Origin: Lachnospira pectinoschiza
GTDB lineage: Bacteria > Bacillota > Clostridia > Lachnospirales > Lachnospiraceae
Assembly (NCBI RefSeq): GCF_020564355.1
Contig: NZ_JAJCRR010000007.1
Location: 138,455 to 202,454 of the forward strand
Length of the DNA stretch: 64,000 nt
Direction: 5' to 3'
A model generated the notes under the pieces. It was given only the letters and a program-made list of their open reading frames with translations. It was not told where the DNA came from and did not search any database. Positions 51,890 to 61,371 of this stretch are shown piece after piece; position 1 is the first letter of the stretch, and the number at the start of each line of letters is the position of its first letter. Both the position numbers and the translations under genes were made by a program.

Positions 51890-53221
51890 ATGGATAAAAT
51901 CGGATATGAATATGAAAATAATACAAGTTATCTTACAATACAGGCGATGGAAAATCAAAAAACGGGGTATCAGATTAAAATGCTGTTGAATAACGATATT
52001 CCGGGGCTGTTAGATATCAGTATGAGAAGTATAAATAACCAGACTTATTATTATTATGATGTCACGTTCAAAAAGCCGCTTTCAAAGCTATATGAGTTTG
52101 GAAAGATGACATGGGAAGATATTGTGTGTATTTGTAAAAGTATTGATACGCTTACAAAAGCGGTGGATATGTATCTTTTGGATATCAGCTGTGTTTTGAT
52201 TCTGCCGGAGTATATGTATCTGAATGTATCGGATAAAGAGATACGGTATGTATACTGCCCGGATGCCAACAGGGAATTCCAGACGATGTTAAAAGGATTG
52301 TTTGAATTTATCCTGGAGCATTATCAGCATGGAACAGATTGTAAGAATCAGATGAGAGTTTATGAAATCTATCAGAAAATTATAGACGGTAATTATAAAA
52401 TACACTGTCTGGAGCAGCTTACAAAAGAAAGCAGTCATTTACCGGAAAAAGAAAAGACAATTGAATTTCCGCATATACAGCAGGATGAACCGGTAGTAAT
52501 TGAAGAGGTTGCACCGGAGCGTGTAGTGACAGAAGAAGAAAAGCAGCCGGTTCACAAGATATGGGGAATAGAAGTGGGTATAGGTATCTGTGCAGTACTG
52601 ACGGTTTATGCGGCAGCAGTGCTGTTGTTTCCGGAAATGGCAGTTATTGATATGAGCGTATATTTTTGTGTCTTTTTAATTCTGGCAGGTTGTGCGGGAG
52701 GTGTTTTCCTGCAGAAAAAAAGAAAAAAATTAAAAGAAATGGGAGAACTTACGCAGCTTACACAGGAAAAGAAATATTCATTTGTTCCTGAGGAGGAAGA
52801 AGAGCCGAAAAATAATGAAAAAGGGCAGAAACCGTATGAACCTCCAAAAGAAGCAGCGGGAAGCAATACGATACTGCTTTCCGATTATCTGCAGAAAAAG
52901 AAAGATCTGAATCTTACACTGGTGCTTCAAAACGGACAGGAACTGGAAAGCTATTATGAAGAACGCCTTTTGCCGGATACATTTCCGTGTGCAATCGGAA
53001 ATATGGCGGCATATTGCAGTATAGTGATTCACAGTGAATTAATAAGCAGGCTTCATGCGTGTATTTACAGAGAAGACGGTGCTTTCTATCTGGAAGATAT
53101 GAACTCTACAAACGGCACATTTTTAAACGGCAGACGGCTTTTGCCAAAGGAACGGCAGCTTTTATCTGACGGAGATATGGTAGGTTTTGCAAACCTCCTG
53201 TACAAGGTTGAAAAAAGCTAG
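51890..53221 (+). CDS. DUF6382-FHA domain protein
   Basis: A 443-residue membrane protein. The N-terminal DUF6382 domain (about 1-180, with SYLTIQAMENQKTGYQ and MYLLDISCVLILPEYMYLN) is followed by two membrane helices (about 230-275) and a C-terminal FHA domain (about 345-443) with SRLHACIYR and DMNSTNGTFLNG, which binds phosphothreonine. In these bacteria it closes the Tad operon; it may link pilus assembly to a Ser/Thr kinase. ATG at 51890 has GGCGGGG at the right spacing; 51884 is possible. Confidence 0.88.
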   Translation: MDKIGYEYENNTSYLTIQAMENQKTGYQIKMLLNNDIPGLLDISMRSINNQTYYYYDVTFKKPLSKLYEFGKMTWEDIVCICKSIDTLTKAVDMYLLDISCVLILPEYMYLNVSDKEIRYVYCPDANREFQTMLKGLFEFILEHYQHGTDCKNQMRVYEIYQKIIDGNYKIHCLEQLTKESSHLPEKEKTIEFPHIQQDEPVVIEEVAPERVVTEEEKQPVHKIWGIEVGIGICAVLTVYAAAVLLFPEMAVIDMSVYFCVFLILAGCAGGVFLQKKRKKLKEMGELTQLTQEKKYSFVPEEEEEPKNNEKGQKPYEPPKEAAGSNTILLSDYLQKKKDLNLTLVLQNGQELESYYEERLLPDTFPCAIGNMAAYCSIVIHSELISRLHACIYREDGAFYLEDMNSTNGTFLNGRRLLPKERQLLSDGDMVGFANLLYKVEKS

Positions 53222-53261
53222 TATTTATGCTATATTCTCCATAGTTGTGCTGCATTTAAAA

Positions 53262-53386
53262 GCAGTAACTTGATGTTGGCTATATTGTTTTTGGGCGAAA
53301 GCAGATAGCCCTGATGGCAGATGAAAAACGGGCGGAGTTTTTTCATGGATGCATTGTGACAGGTTCGCTCAGGAATGGAGAATTTG
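53262..53386 (+). repeat. Hairpin-RBS repeat, copy F
   Basis: AACTTGATGTTGGCTATATTGTTT, loop TTGGGCG, AAAGCAGATAGCC, then TGATGGCAGATGAAAAA and TTTTTTCAT, then GTGACAGGTTCGCTCAGGAATGGAG immediately upstream of the SCP2 gene. Closely similar to copy B before murG, split here into its parts. Confidence 0.85.
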
Positions 53387-54379
53387 ATGAAAGTTAATAT
53401 TTATTATGGCGGCAGGGGTATGGTAGATGACCCTACAATTTTTGTAATGGGTAAAATCCAGGAAGTATTAGAAGAACTCAATGTAAATGTTACAAGATAC
53501 AATCTCTACGAGATGAAAAATACAATTACGACATTGTCACAGACAGTCACGGAAGCAGATGCAGTCGTACTGGCAACAACAGTTGAATGGCTTGGAATGG
53601 GCGGATATATGCAGAGTTTTCTGGATTCCTGCTGGCTGTATGGGGATAAGGACCAGATTGGAAAGGTCTACATGTTCCCGGTTGTTATGGCAAAGACATA
53701 TGGCGAACGTGAGGTTTCGCTTGCTCTTGCAAATTCGTGGGAAATTATCGGCGGACGGGTAGCACCGGCGCTGAATGCCTATGTAGATGATACGACGGAA
53801 TTTGAATTTAATTCAGATTATGTGGGGATTATCGAAAATTATGCGGAAACAATCTACAGAACAGTTTCACAGAAAAGAAAAGGACTGCCGACAAGCAGCC
53901 AGGCAATTAAAAATAATGTTATTAAAGATACGATTAATTTTACACCACAGGAAAGTGAACAGCTGTCAAAGTATGCATCAGATGATGAATTTGTACAGAC
54001 ACAGAAAAAAGATATTGAATCACTTGCAAGCATATACAAAGAACTGCTGACCGATGAGAAAAACGGCGGGGATCATTATTATATTGATTCTTTTATGCAG
54101 CATGTTAATCCGCAGTGCCGTGTTAACAGTTCGTATATGCTGACAATTACAGATAAGAACAAGAATATTCTGATTGATGCGTCAGGCGGACGGGTCAATG
54201 TATCATTTGGTGAAAATCCGGCAGCAGATGTAATCTGCAGAATGGATAAAGATACTTTTGATAAATTGATTGACGGAAGAAGTTCATTCCACAAAGCCTT
54301 TATGACAGGTGAGATGACAGCAAGAGGTAATTTAAAAACACTTCGTATGTTAGATGAATTATTTACTTTTACCGCCTAG
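53387..54379 (+). CDS. Flavodoxin-like reductase fused to an SCP2 lipid-binding domain
   Basis: A 330-residue protein. The first half is a flavodoxin/NADPH-FMN-reductase-like Rossmann domain (MKVNIYYGGRGMVDD, then VVLATTVEWLGMGGYMQSFLD), the last 110 residues an SCP2-type domain (NSSYMLTITDKNKNILIDASG, FMTGEMTARGNLKTLRMLDELF), which binds lipids in a pocket. The combination suggests redox chemistry on a lipophilic substrate, but this is inferred. The ATG at 53387 uses the repeat's GGAG as SD; an in-frame start at 53375 lies in the repeat. Confidence 0.85.
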   Translation: MKVNIYYGGRGMVDDPTIFVMGKIQEVLEELNVNVTRYNLYEMKNTITTLSQTVTEADAVVLATTVEWLGMGGYMQSFLDSCWLYGDKDQIGKVYMFPVVMAKTYGEREVSLALANSWEIIGGRVAPALNAYVDDTTEFEFNSDYVGIIENYAETIYRTVSQKRKGLPTSSQAIKNNVIKDTINFTPQESEQLSKYASDDEFVQTQKKDIESLASIYKELLTDEKNGGDHYYIDSFMQHVNPQCRVNSSYMLTITDKNKNILIDASGGRVNVSFGENPAADVICRMDKDTFDKLIDGRSSFHKAFMTGEMTARGNLKTLRMLDELFTFTA

Positions 54380-54393
54380 ACCCAAACTTGTGT

Positions 54394-55194
54394 TTAAATG
54401 GTATTACGCATATCATCCATTGCAAGAATCGGAAAAGTGATGCCGGCAGTTGTAAAGCCGTTCCGGCTGTAAAGTTCAAATCCTGCGTGATGTGTGTGGC
54501 AGACCTGGGCTACAATGGACAGACCAAGACCGGCGTGATTTTCTTTTGTGCTGAAAAATGGAGTGCTAAGCTGTGCGGTCAGCGGTGCATCAGCATCAAT
54601 CAGCGGATTGGTCTGCATTTCACTTGGATTAATTTCAGAAAGACTGCCCTTTCCGGTGACAGATACTGTCACCGTATGACCACAGGCATTGACATGGGAA
54701 TGAATCTGTATACTGCCGCAGGAATTGTCTGCTTCGGCGGCATTGGAAAGCAGTTCCAAAAATGCGGACAACAGTCGTTTGGAATCGGCACAGATAAAGA
54801 TATTGCGTGTATCCGTATCAAACTGAAAGGCATTTGCGCGGTTTGGGAATTGTTCATCAAAGACATCAGGTAGTGAATAAAGAAATTCCGTAAGATTTAA
54901 TTTTGCAGGAACATATTTAAAACTATAACGGTACAGACCGGTGCGTTCCATATAAGAAATGATGTGGTTTACAGCATCGCCCAGTTCTGCCCAGAACGGA
55001 AAGTCTTTGGTTTCCGGGTGCTTTTTGGAAATCAGCTGATAGGAACTCCTGATAAACGAGAGCTGGTTATTGATTTCGTGAGAAGCAAAGGAAAGTTCAC
55101 TGTGGCACTGTTCTGAGAGATGATTGATAAAATCAAAGGTTTCAGGCTGTGTTTTTTCTAATGTGTCCATGTAAAAAGAATCTTCTTTGTTCAT
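54394..55194 (-). CDS. Soluble histidine kinase
   Basis: A 266-residue kinase without membrane segments. The His box is SFASHEINNQLSFI, with AsN preceding Q instead of the usual Lys/Arg-Pro; the ATPase part has ELLSNAAEA and GLGLSIVAQV. There is no N-terminal sensor domain, and no response regulator is adjacent. It may sense an internal signal or act as a phosphodonor or anti-sigma-type switch. ATG at 55194 has AAGGAG; an upstream in-frame start at 55338 would add a poorly coding stretch. Confidence 0.82.
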   Translation of the reverse strand: MNKEDSFYMDTLEKTQPETFDFINHLSEQCHSELSFASHEINNQLSFIRSSYQLISKKHPETKDFPFWAELGDAVNHIISYMERTGLYRYSFKYVPAKLNLTEFLYSLPDVFDEQFPNRANAFQFDTDTRNIFICADSKRLLSAFLELLSNAAEADNSCGSIQIHSHVNACGHTVTVSVTGKGSLSEINPSEMQTNPLIDADAPLTAQLSTPFFSTKENHAGLGLSIVAQVCHTHHAGFELYSRNGFTTAGITFPILAMDDMRNTI

Positions 55195-55382
55195 ATTATT
55201 ACTTTTCTCCTTGTTTTGCAGGTGCTTTTGGGAAATAATTTCAGGTTTATCGGTGTTTGGTGTAAAAATACATTGCGATAAATACTGGTTTACGTTATCA
55301 TAGTAAAGTATATACTTGTCGAAGAATCCTGTAAACAAAAGGATTTCGACAAAAAGTTACAAATTTTATGGAGGCAGGGACG

Positions 55383-55799
55383 ATGAAAAAAGACGATTGC
55401 ATATTTTGTAAGTTAAGCAATGGGGATATTCCAACCAATGCATTATATGAAGATGATGTAGTAAAAGTGATTTTTGATTTGAATCCAGCATCAAAAGGTC
55501 ATGTACTGATTCTGCCGAAGAATCATTTTGATGACATTTACTCAATGGACGATGCAACAGCAGCACATGTATTTCAGGTAGCGGTAAAAGTCGCAAAGGC
55601 AATGAAAGAAACACTGGGCTGTGAAGGTTTAAATATTGTACAGAATAATGGTGAAATTGCAGGACAGACAGTATTTCATTTCCATATGCACATTATTCCA
55701 AGATACAAGGGCGATACCGTAAACATTGGCTGGACTCCGGGCAAAGCAGACGCTGATGAAATCAACGAATTAAAGGAAAAAATTGCAGCAGGTCTGTAA
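55383..55799 (+). CDS. HIT family nucleotide hydrolase
   Basis: A 138-residue protein of the HINT/HIT type. CIFCKLSNGDIP (zinc-type N-terminal motif) and the HIT triad FHFHMHIIPRY are clear. It hydrolyses adenosine 5'-monophosphoramidates or similar nucleotides; the natural substrate is uncertain. ATG at 55383, with GGAGG upstream, was preferred to one 15 bases earlier. Confidence 0.93.
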   Translation: MKKDDCIFCKLSNGDIPTNALYEDDVVKVIFDLNPASKGHVLILPKNHFDDIYSMDDATAAHVFQVAVKVAKAMKETLGCEGLNIVQNNGEIAGQTVFHFHMHIIPRYKGDTVNIGWTPGKADADEINELKEKIAAGL

Positions 55800-55873
55800 G
55801 GTCTTGCACAAAAAAGATTTTGATAGTAAAATAATAGATATGAAGTTGTCAATTGACAGGAAAGAGGTAGAGA

Positions 55874-58165
55874 ATGATTGAATTAAGCAAAGGCGGCGCT
55901 TATCTTTTAAATGGTACAGAAATCATTGAAGATGGCAGCAATGCAGCAGCAGAACTCTCAGCAAAGCTGGGAAACGCAGCACCTTCTAAGGAAGAAGCAG
56001 CAAAGAATACAATTGCCTATGGTATTTTAAATGCACATAATACTTCCGGCAGCATGGACAAGTTAAAGATTAAGTTCGATAAAATGACATCCCATGATAT
56101 TACATTTGTCGGTATTATACAGACAGCAAGAGCATCAGGATTGGAAAAGTTCCCGATTCCTTATGTTTTAACCAACTGTCATAACAGTCTTTGTGCCGTT
56201 GGTGGAACAATTAATGAAGATGACCATATGTTTGGTCTGACCTGTGCAAAGAAGTACGGCGGAATTTATGTACCACCTCATCAGGCAGTTATCCACCAGT
56301 TTGCAAGAGAAATGCTGGCAGAAGGCGGTAAGATGATTTTAGGCTCTGACAGTCATACCCGTTATGGTGCATTAGGTACTATGGCAATGGGTGAAGGCGG
56401 TCCGGAACTTGTTAAGCAGCTGCTGAATAAGACTTATGATATTAATATGCCGGGTGTTGTGGCAATCTACCTGACAGGAGAACCGGCAAAGGGTGTAGGA
56501 CCTCAGGACGTTGCGCTTGCAATTATCGGTGCGGTATTCGGAAACGGCTATGTAAAGAATAAGGTTATGGAATTTGTAGGACCGGGTGTTTCTAATTTAA
56601 GCGCAGATTTCAGAATCGGTATTGATGTTATGACAACTGAAACAACATGTCTTTCTTCTATCTGGAGAACAGATGAAAAGATTCAGGAATTTTATGATAT
56701 TCACGGAAGAAGCGAAAGCTATAAGGAACTCAATCCAGGCAGTGTTGCGTACTATGATGGTGTAGTAAAGGTTGATTTAAGCAAGATTAAGCCGATGATT
56801 GCAATGCCGTTCCATCCAAGCAATACATATACAATTGATGAGCTCAATGCAAATCTTGAAGATATTCTCCACGACTGTGAAAAGAAGGCTCTTGTCAGCT
56901 TAGACGGACAGGTAGACTTTAAGCTGACAGACAAGATTCATGACGGTAAGCTGTATGTGGATCAGGGTATTATCGCGGGCTGTGCAGGCGGTGGTTTTGA
57001 AAACATCTGTGCGGCAGCAGATATTTTAAGAGGACGTTCTATCGGTGCAGACGAATTTACATTAAGTGTATATCCGGCAAGTACACCGATTTATATGGAA
57101 CTTGCACGGAACGGAAGACTTGCGGACTTAATGGCAACAGGTGCAATCGTAAAGACAGCATTCTGCGGACCGTGCTTCGGCGCAGGTGATACACCGGCAA
57201 ATAACGCATTCTCAATCAGACACTCTACAAGAAACTTCCCGAACAGAGAAGGTTCTAAGCTGCAGAAGGGACAGATTGCTTCCGTTGCATTAATGGATGC
57301 ACGTTCTATTGCGGCAACAGCAGCCAATAAGGGGTATCTTACAGCAGCAACGGATTGTGATGTGGAATTTACAGGTCCGACCTATCATTTTGATAAGACA
57401 ATTTATGCAAACCGCGTATTTGACAGCAAGGGTGTTGCAGATCCGGATCAGGAAATCCAGTTTGGACCAAACATCAAAGACTGGCCGGAAATGGTTGCAT
57501 TACCTGAAAATCTGATTATTAAAGTGGTTTCAGAAATTCACGACCCTGTTACAACAACAGATGAACTGATTCCTTCCGGAGAAACTTCTTCGTTCCGTTC
57601 TAACCCGTTAGGACTTGCGGAGTTTGCATTATCCAGAAAAGACCCAGCATATGTTGGCCGTGCAAAGGAAGTACAGAAGGCAGAAAAAGCAAGAGAAGCC
57701 GGACAGTGCATGGGCGAAGCTTTACCGGAGCTGCGTGATATTATGCACAAGATTAAAGAAACTTATGACGTATGTAAGGAAAATGTCGGTGTCGGAAGCA
57801 CTATCTTTGCGGTAAAACCGGGCGACGGTTCAGCAAGAGAACAGGCAGCATCCTGTCAGAAGGTTCTCGGCGGATGGGCAAATATCGCAAATGAATACGC
57901 TACAAAGAGATACCGTTCAAATCTGATTAACTGGGGTATGCTTCCATTTATTATTGATGAAGGCGGTCTTCCGTTTACAAATGGAGATTATATCTTTATT
58001 CCTGAAATTGCAAAGGCAGTAAAGGAAAAGACTTCGGAAGTAAAGGCATATGTTGTAAATAAAGAAATGAAAGAATTTACACTGCGTCTTGGTGAACTTA
58101 CAGATGATGAAAGACAGATTATTCTTGATGGATGTCTGATTAATTTCTATCGGAACCATCAGTAA
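55874..58165 (+). CDS. Aconitase-family hydratase (YbhJ-like)
   Basis: A 763-residue enzyme of the aconitase superfamily. GSDSHTRYG and the 4Fe-4S cysteines in the segments [11 protein letters not shown] and [13 protein letters not shown] are present; the swivel domain is at the C-terminal end (about 600-763). Length and architecture resemble the aconitase-like YbhJ group more than AcnA or AcnB. The substrate is not known; citrate/isocitrate is one possibility. No neighbouring TCA genes help. SD AGAGG. Confidence 0.88.
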   Translation: MIELSKGGAYLLNGTEIIEDGSNAAAELSAKLGNAAPSKEEAAKNTIAYGILNAHNTSGSMDKLKIKFDKMTSHDITFVGIIQTARASGLEKFPIPYVLTNCHNSLCAVGGTINEDDHMFGLTCAKKYGGIYVPPHQAVIHQFAREMLAEGGKMILGSDSHTRYGALGTMAMGEGGPELVKQLLNKTYDINMPGVVAIYLTGEPAKGVGPQDVALAIIGAVFGNGYVKNKVMEFVGPGVSNLSADFRIGIDVMTTETTCLSSIWRTDEKIQEFYDIHGRSESYKELNPGSVAYYDGVVKVDLSKIKPMIAMPFHPSNTYTIDELNANLEDILHDCEKKALVSLDGQVDFKLTDKIHDGKLYVDQGIIAGCAGGGFENICAAADILRGRSIGADEFTLSVYPASTPIYMELARNGRLADLMATGAIVKTAFCGPCFGAGDTPANNAFSIRHSTRNFPNREGSKLQKGQIASVALMDARSIAATAANKGYLTAATDCDVEFTGPTYHFDKTIYANRVFDSKGVADPDQEIQFGPNIKDWPEMVALPENLIIKVVSEIHDPVTTTDELIPSGETSSFRSNPLGLAEFALSRKDPAYVGRAKEVQKAEKAREAGQCMGEALPELRDIMHKIKETYDVCKENVGVGSTIFAVKPGDGSAREQAASCQKVLGGWANIANEYATKRYRSNLINWGMLPFIIDEGGLPFTNGDYIFIPEIAKAVKEKTSEVKAYVVNKEMKEFTLRLGELTDDERQIILDGCLINFYRNHQ

Positions 58166-58209
58166 TAGACGTTTAATCCATAAAGTAACGTGTAAGAATG
58201 GAGAAAATG

Positions 58210-59304
58210 ATGGCAGAGCAGAATATACTGGCTGGTGATGTAAATGTTCTTGACCAGATGATAAATGATTTAAATGTGCATAAAGAAACCATCGAGCGGC
58301 AGGGCAGACTGGCTGAAAGCATCGGGGATATTGCAAAGAACACAAAAGAAGCACAGCAGGCTGTACAGGATGAAATTGACAGCAGAGTCAAAGATAGTTC
58401 GGATGCAGTCTGCGCAGGCTTTGACAAGGCAATCGCAGGTGACAGGGAAAAGTTAAAGGAAGTCCAAAACAAGAGGGATAAAGCAAAGCTGGCAGGCGTA
58501 AAAGAACGCATTGCCGCGGAAACAGCACATATCCATAAGGAAAATGAAGCATTAAAAAATCAGGTAAAAGATGCATTTGCACAGGAAAACATACCGATGT
58601 TTTGTAACAGCCGCATTTATATTGCACTTTACAGAACAAAGCGCATGACAGATGTATTGATTTACCTGTTGTGTATCGCATTAGTATATGCGGCAGTTCC
58701 TTTTTTGTTAAGCGTAATACCACAGTTTCCGTTGTGGGGAATGATTTTGTACTATGTTGTAGTAATTTTAATCCAGTCCTTTACCAATAAGATGATTGTG
58801 GAAAAGACGCTTGTACGTCATGCGGAAACGATTGACATGGCAAAAAAACTCAAAGAACAGATACGCAGCAACCACAAAAAGATGAAGAAGATTGCAAAAA
58901 ATATCAAAACGGACAGTAATGAAGAAATGTATGGACTTCATGAGTTCGATGACAAAATGAACGAAATCCGAGAAGATATGAAGCGTATTGAACAGGAAAA
59001 GGAAAAGGCGCTGGAAGATTTTGAAATGACGGTGAAGCCGGATATCATTGCAGAAATCGAAGGCAGGGAGAATGAGCGGATTAATGCAATGAAGGCAGAG
59101 CTGGATAAAAAATCAGCCGAGAACTTAAAGCTGGAAAATCTGATAAAGGAACAGCGCATCTATATTTCATCGAATTATGAAGCATATCTTGGGAAAGAAT
59201 ATGTGACAGTTGAAAAACTGACGGAATTAAAACAGGTTATGATATCTGGCGGTGCAGCAACGGTTGCGCAGGCACTTGCAGTGTATCGGGAGAAGCATTT
59301 GTAA
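58210..59304 (+). CDS. Coiled-coil membrane protein of unknown function
   Basis: About 364 residues. A Lys/Glu-rich coiled-coil N-terminal part (about 1-140, LDQMINDLNVHKETIERQGR), two membrane helices (about 150-172 and 175-197), then a second coiled-coil (about 205-310) with NEIREDMKRIEQEKEKALEDFEM. No known family is recognised. Starts at 58198, 58207 or 58210 are possible; 58210 best fits the SD GGAG. It overlaps the 3' end of yyaC on the other strand by 68 bp. Confidence 0.7.
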   Translation: MAEQNILAGDVNVLDQMINDLNVHKETIERQGRLAESIGDIAKNTKEAQQAVQDEIDSRVKDSSDAVCAGFDKAIAGDREKLKEVQNKRDKAKLAGVKERIAAETAHIHKENEALKNQVKDAFAQENIPMFCNSRIYIALYRTKRMTDVLIYLLCIALVYAAVPFLLSVIPQFPLWGMILYYVVVILIQSFTNKMIVEKTLVRHAETIDMAKKLKEQIRSNHKKMKKIAKNIKTDSNEEMYGLHEFDDKMNEIREDMKRIEQEKEKALEDFEMTVKPDIIAEIEGRENERINAMKAELDKKSAENLKLENLIKEQRIYISSNYEAYLGKEYVTVEKLTELKQVMISGGAATVAQALAVYREKHL

Positions 59305-59830
59305 GAAATGTCTGAACCAGCGCAGCAGTAATCGTATCTGCCAGTGTCATAATCATGGATAAACGGGTTGTCTGAAGCAGGACATGATCTGTAGCGCCGG
59401 AATTGTTTACAATGCCGGTAATATGGATATCTCCTACTTCGGGCAGCTTTTTTTTAACCCCAAGTCCCGGTTTTAAAGGGCCTGTCCCGATGGTGATAAA
59501 ACCGATGTGTTCTTTTTTGCCAAGAGATGCATCTAAGGCGATGATAAAAGGGCGCGAGTGTTGCCTACGAATTTTATCAATGGCGGCAGAAAGGTTAGCT
59601 GCATGAATCGGTGACTGCAGACAGCCGTAAACATGTACATTTTCAAACGTAAATTTAGACAACTTATAGCCGACAAGCGGACCTAAACTGTCACCGGTAG
59701 AACGGTCGCTGCCAATGCACATTACAATGACAGGCTGACCGGGAAGTACATATTTTTTTAGCAGTATATTCAGGTGGAAACATATCGAATCAACAGCAGT
59801 TAAGCGGGAAGCGTCAAAGTAATGAATCAT
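59237..59830 (-). CDS. yyaC: Spore protease-like protein YyaC (DUF1256)
   Basis: A 197-residue protein of the YyaC/DUF1256 family, related to the Gpr spore protease. CIGSDRSTGDSLGPLVGYKL, ALDASLGKKEHIGFI and the GLGVKKKLPEVGDIHITGIVN block are diagnostic. It is expressed during sporulation in Bacillus; its function is not well defined. The final 22 residues overlap the coiled-coil gene on the opposite strand. Start 59830; SD GAAAGGACG. Confidence 0.92.
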   Translation of the reverse strand: MIHYFDASRLTAVDSICFHLNILLKKYVLPGQPVIVMCIGSDRSTGDSLGPLVGYKLSKFTFENVHVYGCLQSPIHAANLSAAIDKIRRQHSRPFIIALDASLGKKEHIGFITIGTGPLKPGLGVKKKLPEVGDIHITGIVNNSGATDHVLLQTTRLSMIMTLADTITAALVQTFLTNASPDTLQVPAQPLLHRQIS

Positions 59831-60007
59831 AAAAGTCGTCCTTTCACATAGAGAATATAACTTTAATGTATGTAATTTTTGAAAAATTTATGCGGCGAAA
59901 AAAGAAAAACAGAAAAAATTTTAGCGGGTGACAAAATGTGATAAGATTTTTGTTTTATCAGTGATAATATGCAGGATAGATACTGTATGGCAAAAGGAGG
60001 AGCCGCT

Positions 60008-61300
60008 ATGATAGAAATAATTTGTAATGGAGATGATGAAGCAAAAGAGAAAAACGAAAAAAATGAAAAAAATACGGCAATCAGAAGACCAAAAAACATT
60101 AAGCAGATTGGAGATGTCAGTTCAGACCGCAAAATTTATATAGAAGATTATGCTTTTACATATATTCGTTCAATTGCTTATGGAACACCGCAGGAAGAAC
60201 AATCGGGGGTACTCCTCGGAGAATGTCAGAAATCCGGTGAAGAAAAATGTCTGTTTATTAAAGGGGTTATTAAGGCAAGACATTCAGGGGAAGACGGCAG
60301 ACAGGATATCTATTTTGATGAAAAAGTGTGGAATGGCATTTATGCAGATGTTGAGAAATATTTTCCGAATTTGCAGGTTGTGGGCTGGTTTGCTGCGCTT
60401 CCGGATGTTACAACAGAACGGATGCAGTATCTGCGCCGTGTACATCTGGATAATTTTGCGGGAAACATGAAAACGATGTACCTTATTAATAAGGCAGAAA
60501 AAGATGAGAATTTTTATTTGTTTGAAAACGGAGATTTGAAAAAACAAAAAGGCTATGTGTGCTTTTATGAGAGGAATTATGAAATGCAGGAGTATATGCT
60601 GCAAAAACGCGGTGTAAAATCTGTGGAGGCGCCGGAAAAAGATAAAGTGATGAAATCAATCCGTGCCATTATTAACGAAAAAGAAGAACAGAAGCTTCAA
60701 AAGAAAAATGCCGTTTTTATGTACGGTATCAGTTCATTTATGGTGGTCGTGGTACTGGTAATCGGTATTAACCTGATGAACAGCTATGAAAAAATGAAAA
60801 ATCTGGATCAGTCATTAAGCAGTATTGCATTGCAGATGTCCAACATGAATGACAATGGCAGTGAGGGGGAGGATACAGCCGGAGGCGTTGTATCGGTAAA
60901 TAAACTGGATGGAAATGTATATCCGACCCGGCAGGCAGAGTCTGCACAGACGGATGTGCAGCAGCCGCCGGTACAGACAGAGGGAGTCGTGCCGGATACC
61001 CAGCCTTCCGGTCAGAGCAGTATAGCCGCAAATCCGGAAATTAATCATGCAGGCAGTGGACAGGTACAGAATGGACAGGCTGAGGAAACAGATACAGCAC
61101 CGCAGGTACAGACAGAAGCAGCACAGGATGTACAGGCTGGCGCTGCGTATGAAACTTATACGGTTCAGGATGGGGATACGGTCATGGGCATCTGCAAAAA
61201 ATATTATGGCAGCATTTCTAAATTCAGTGAGGTCATTGCGCTGAATCATTTAGAAGATGCGGACCAATTATATGTGGGACAAGAGATAAAACTTCCTTGA
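60008..61300 (+). CDS. JAB/MPN-like pseudoenzyme fused to membrane helix and LysM
   Basis: A 430-residue protein: an N-terminal JAB/MPN-like domain (about 40-210), a membrane helix (about 235-252), a long Gln/Thr/Glu-rich linker and a C-terminal LysM (about 385-430, YTVQDGDTVMGICKKYYGS) that would contact peptidoglycan. In active JAMM enzymes the metal site is HSHP; here it is FAALP in VVGWFAALPD, so zinc binding is not expected. ATG at 60008 has AAGGAGG 7 bases upstream. The gene is followed by DUF5711. Confidence 0.82.
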   Translation: MIEIICNGDDEAKEKNEKNEKNTAIRRPKNIKQIGDVSSDRKIYIEDYAFTYIRSIAYGTPQEEQSGVLLGECQKSGEEKCLFIKGVIKARHSGEDGRQDIYFDEKVWNGIYADVEKYFPNLQVVGWFAALPDVTTERMQYLRRVHLDNFAGNMKTMYLINKAEKDENFYLFENGDLKKQKGYVCFYERNYEMQEYMLQKRGVKSVEAPEKDKVMKSIRAIINEKEEQKLQKKNAVFMYGISSFMVVVVLVIGINLMNSYEKMKNLDQSLSSIALQMSNMNDNGSEGEDTAGGVVSVNKLDGNVYPTRQAESAQTDVQQPPVQTEGVVPDTQPSGQSSIAANPEINHAGSGQVQNGQAEETDTAPQVQTEAAQDVQAGAAYETYTVQDGDTVMGICKKYYGSISKFSEVIALNHLEDADQLYVGQEIKLP

Positions 61301-61371
61301 ATATTTTGTCTGATACTGTATAATAAATATCAGTATAGGGTGCAATGCCTTTGATAGAAAGGAATAATCGG

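Noticed and set aside
54388..54873. Plus-strand Cys-rich open frame opposite the soluble histidine kinase
   Set aside because: The minus-strand frame has clear kinase motifs; the plus-strand one is its antisense and has no RBS.
58210..59304. Coiled-coil protein considered as an SMC-like or phage-tail protein
   Set aside because: It has two membrane helices and no ATPase or structural phage motifs; neighbours are housekeeping and sporulation genes.
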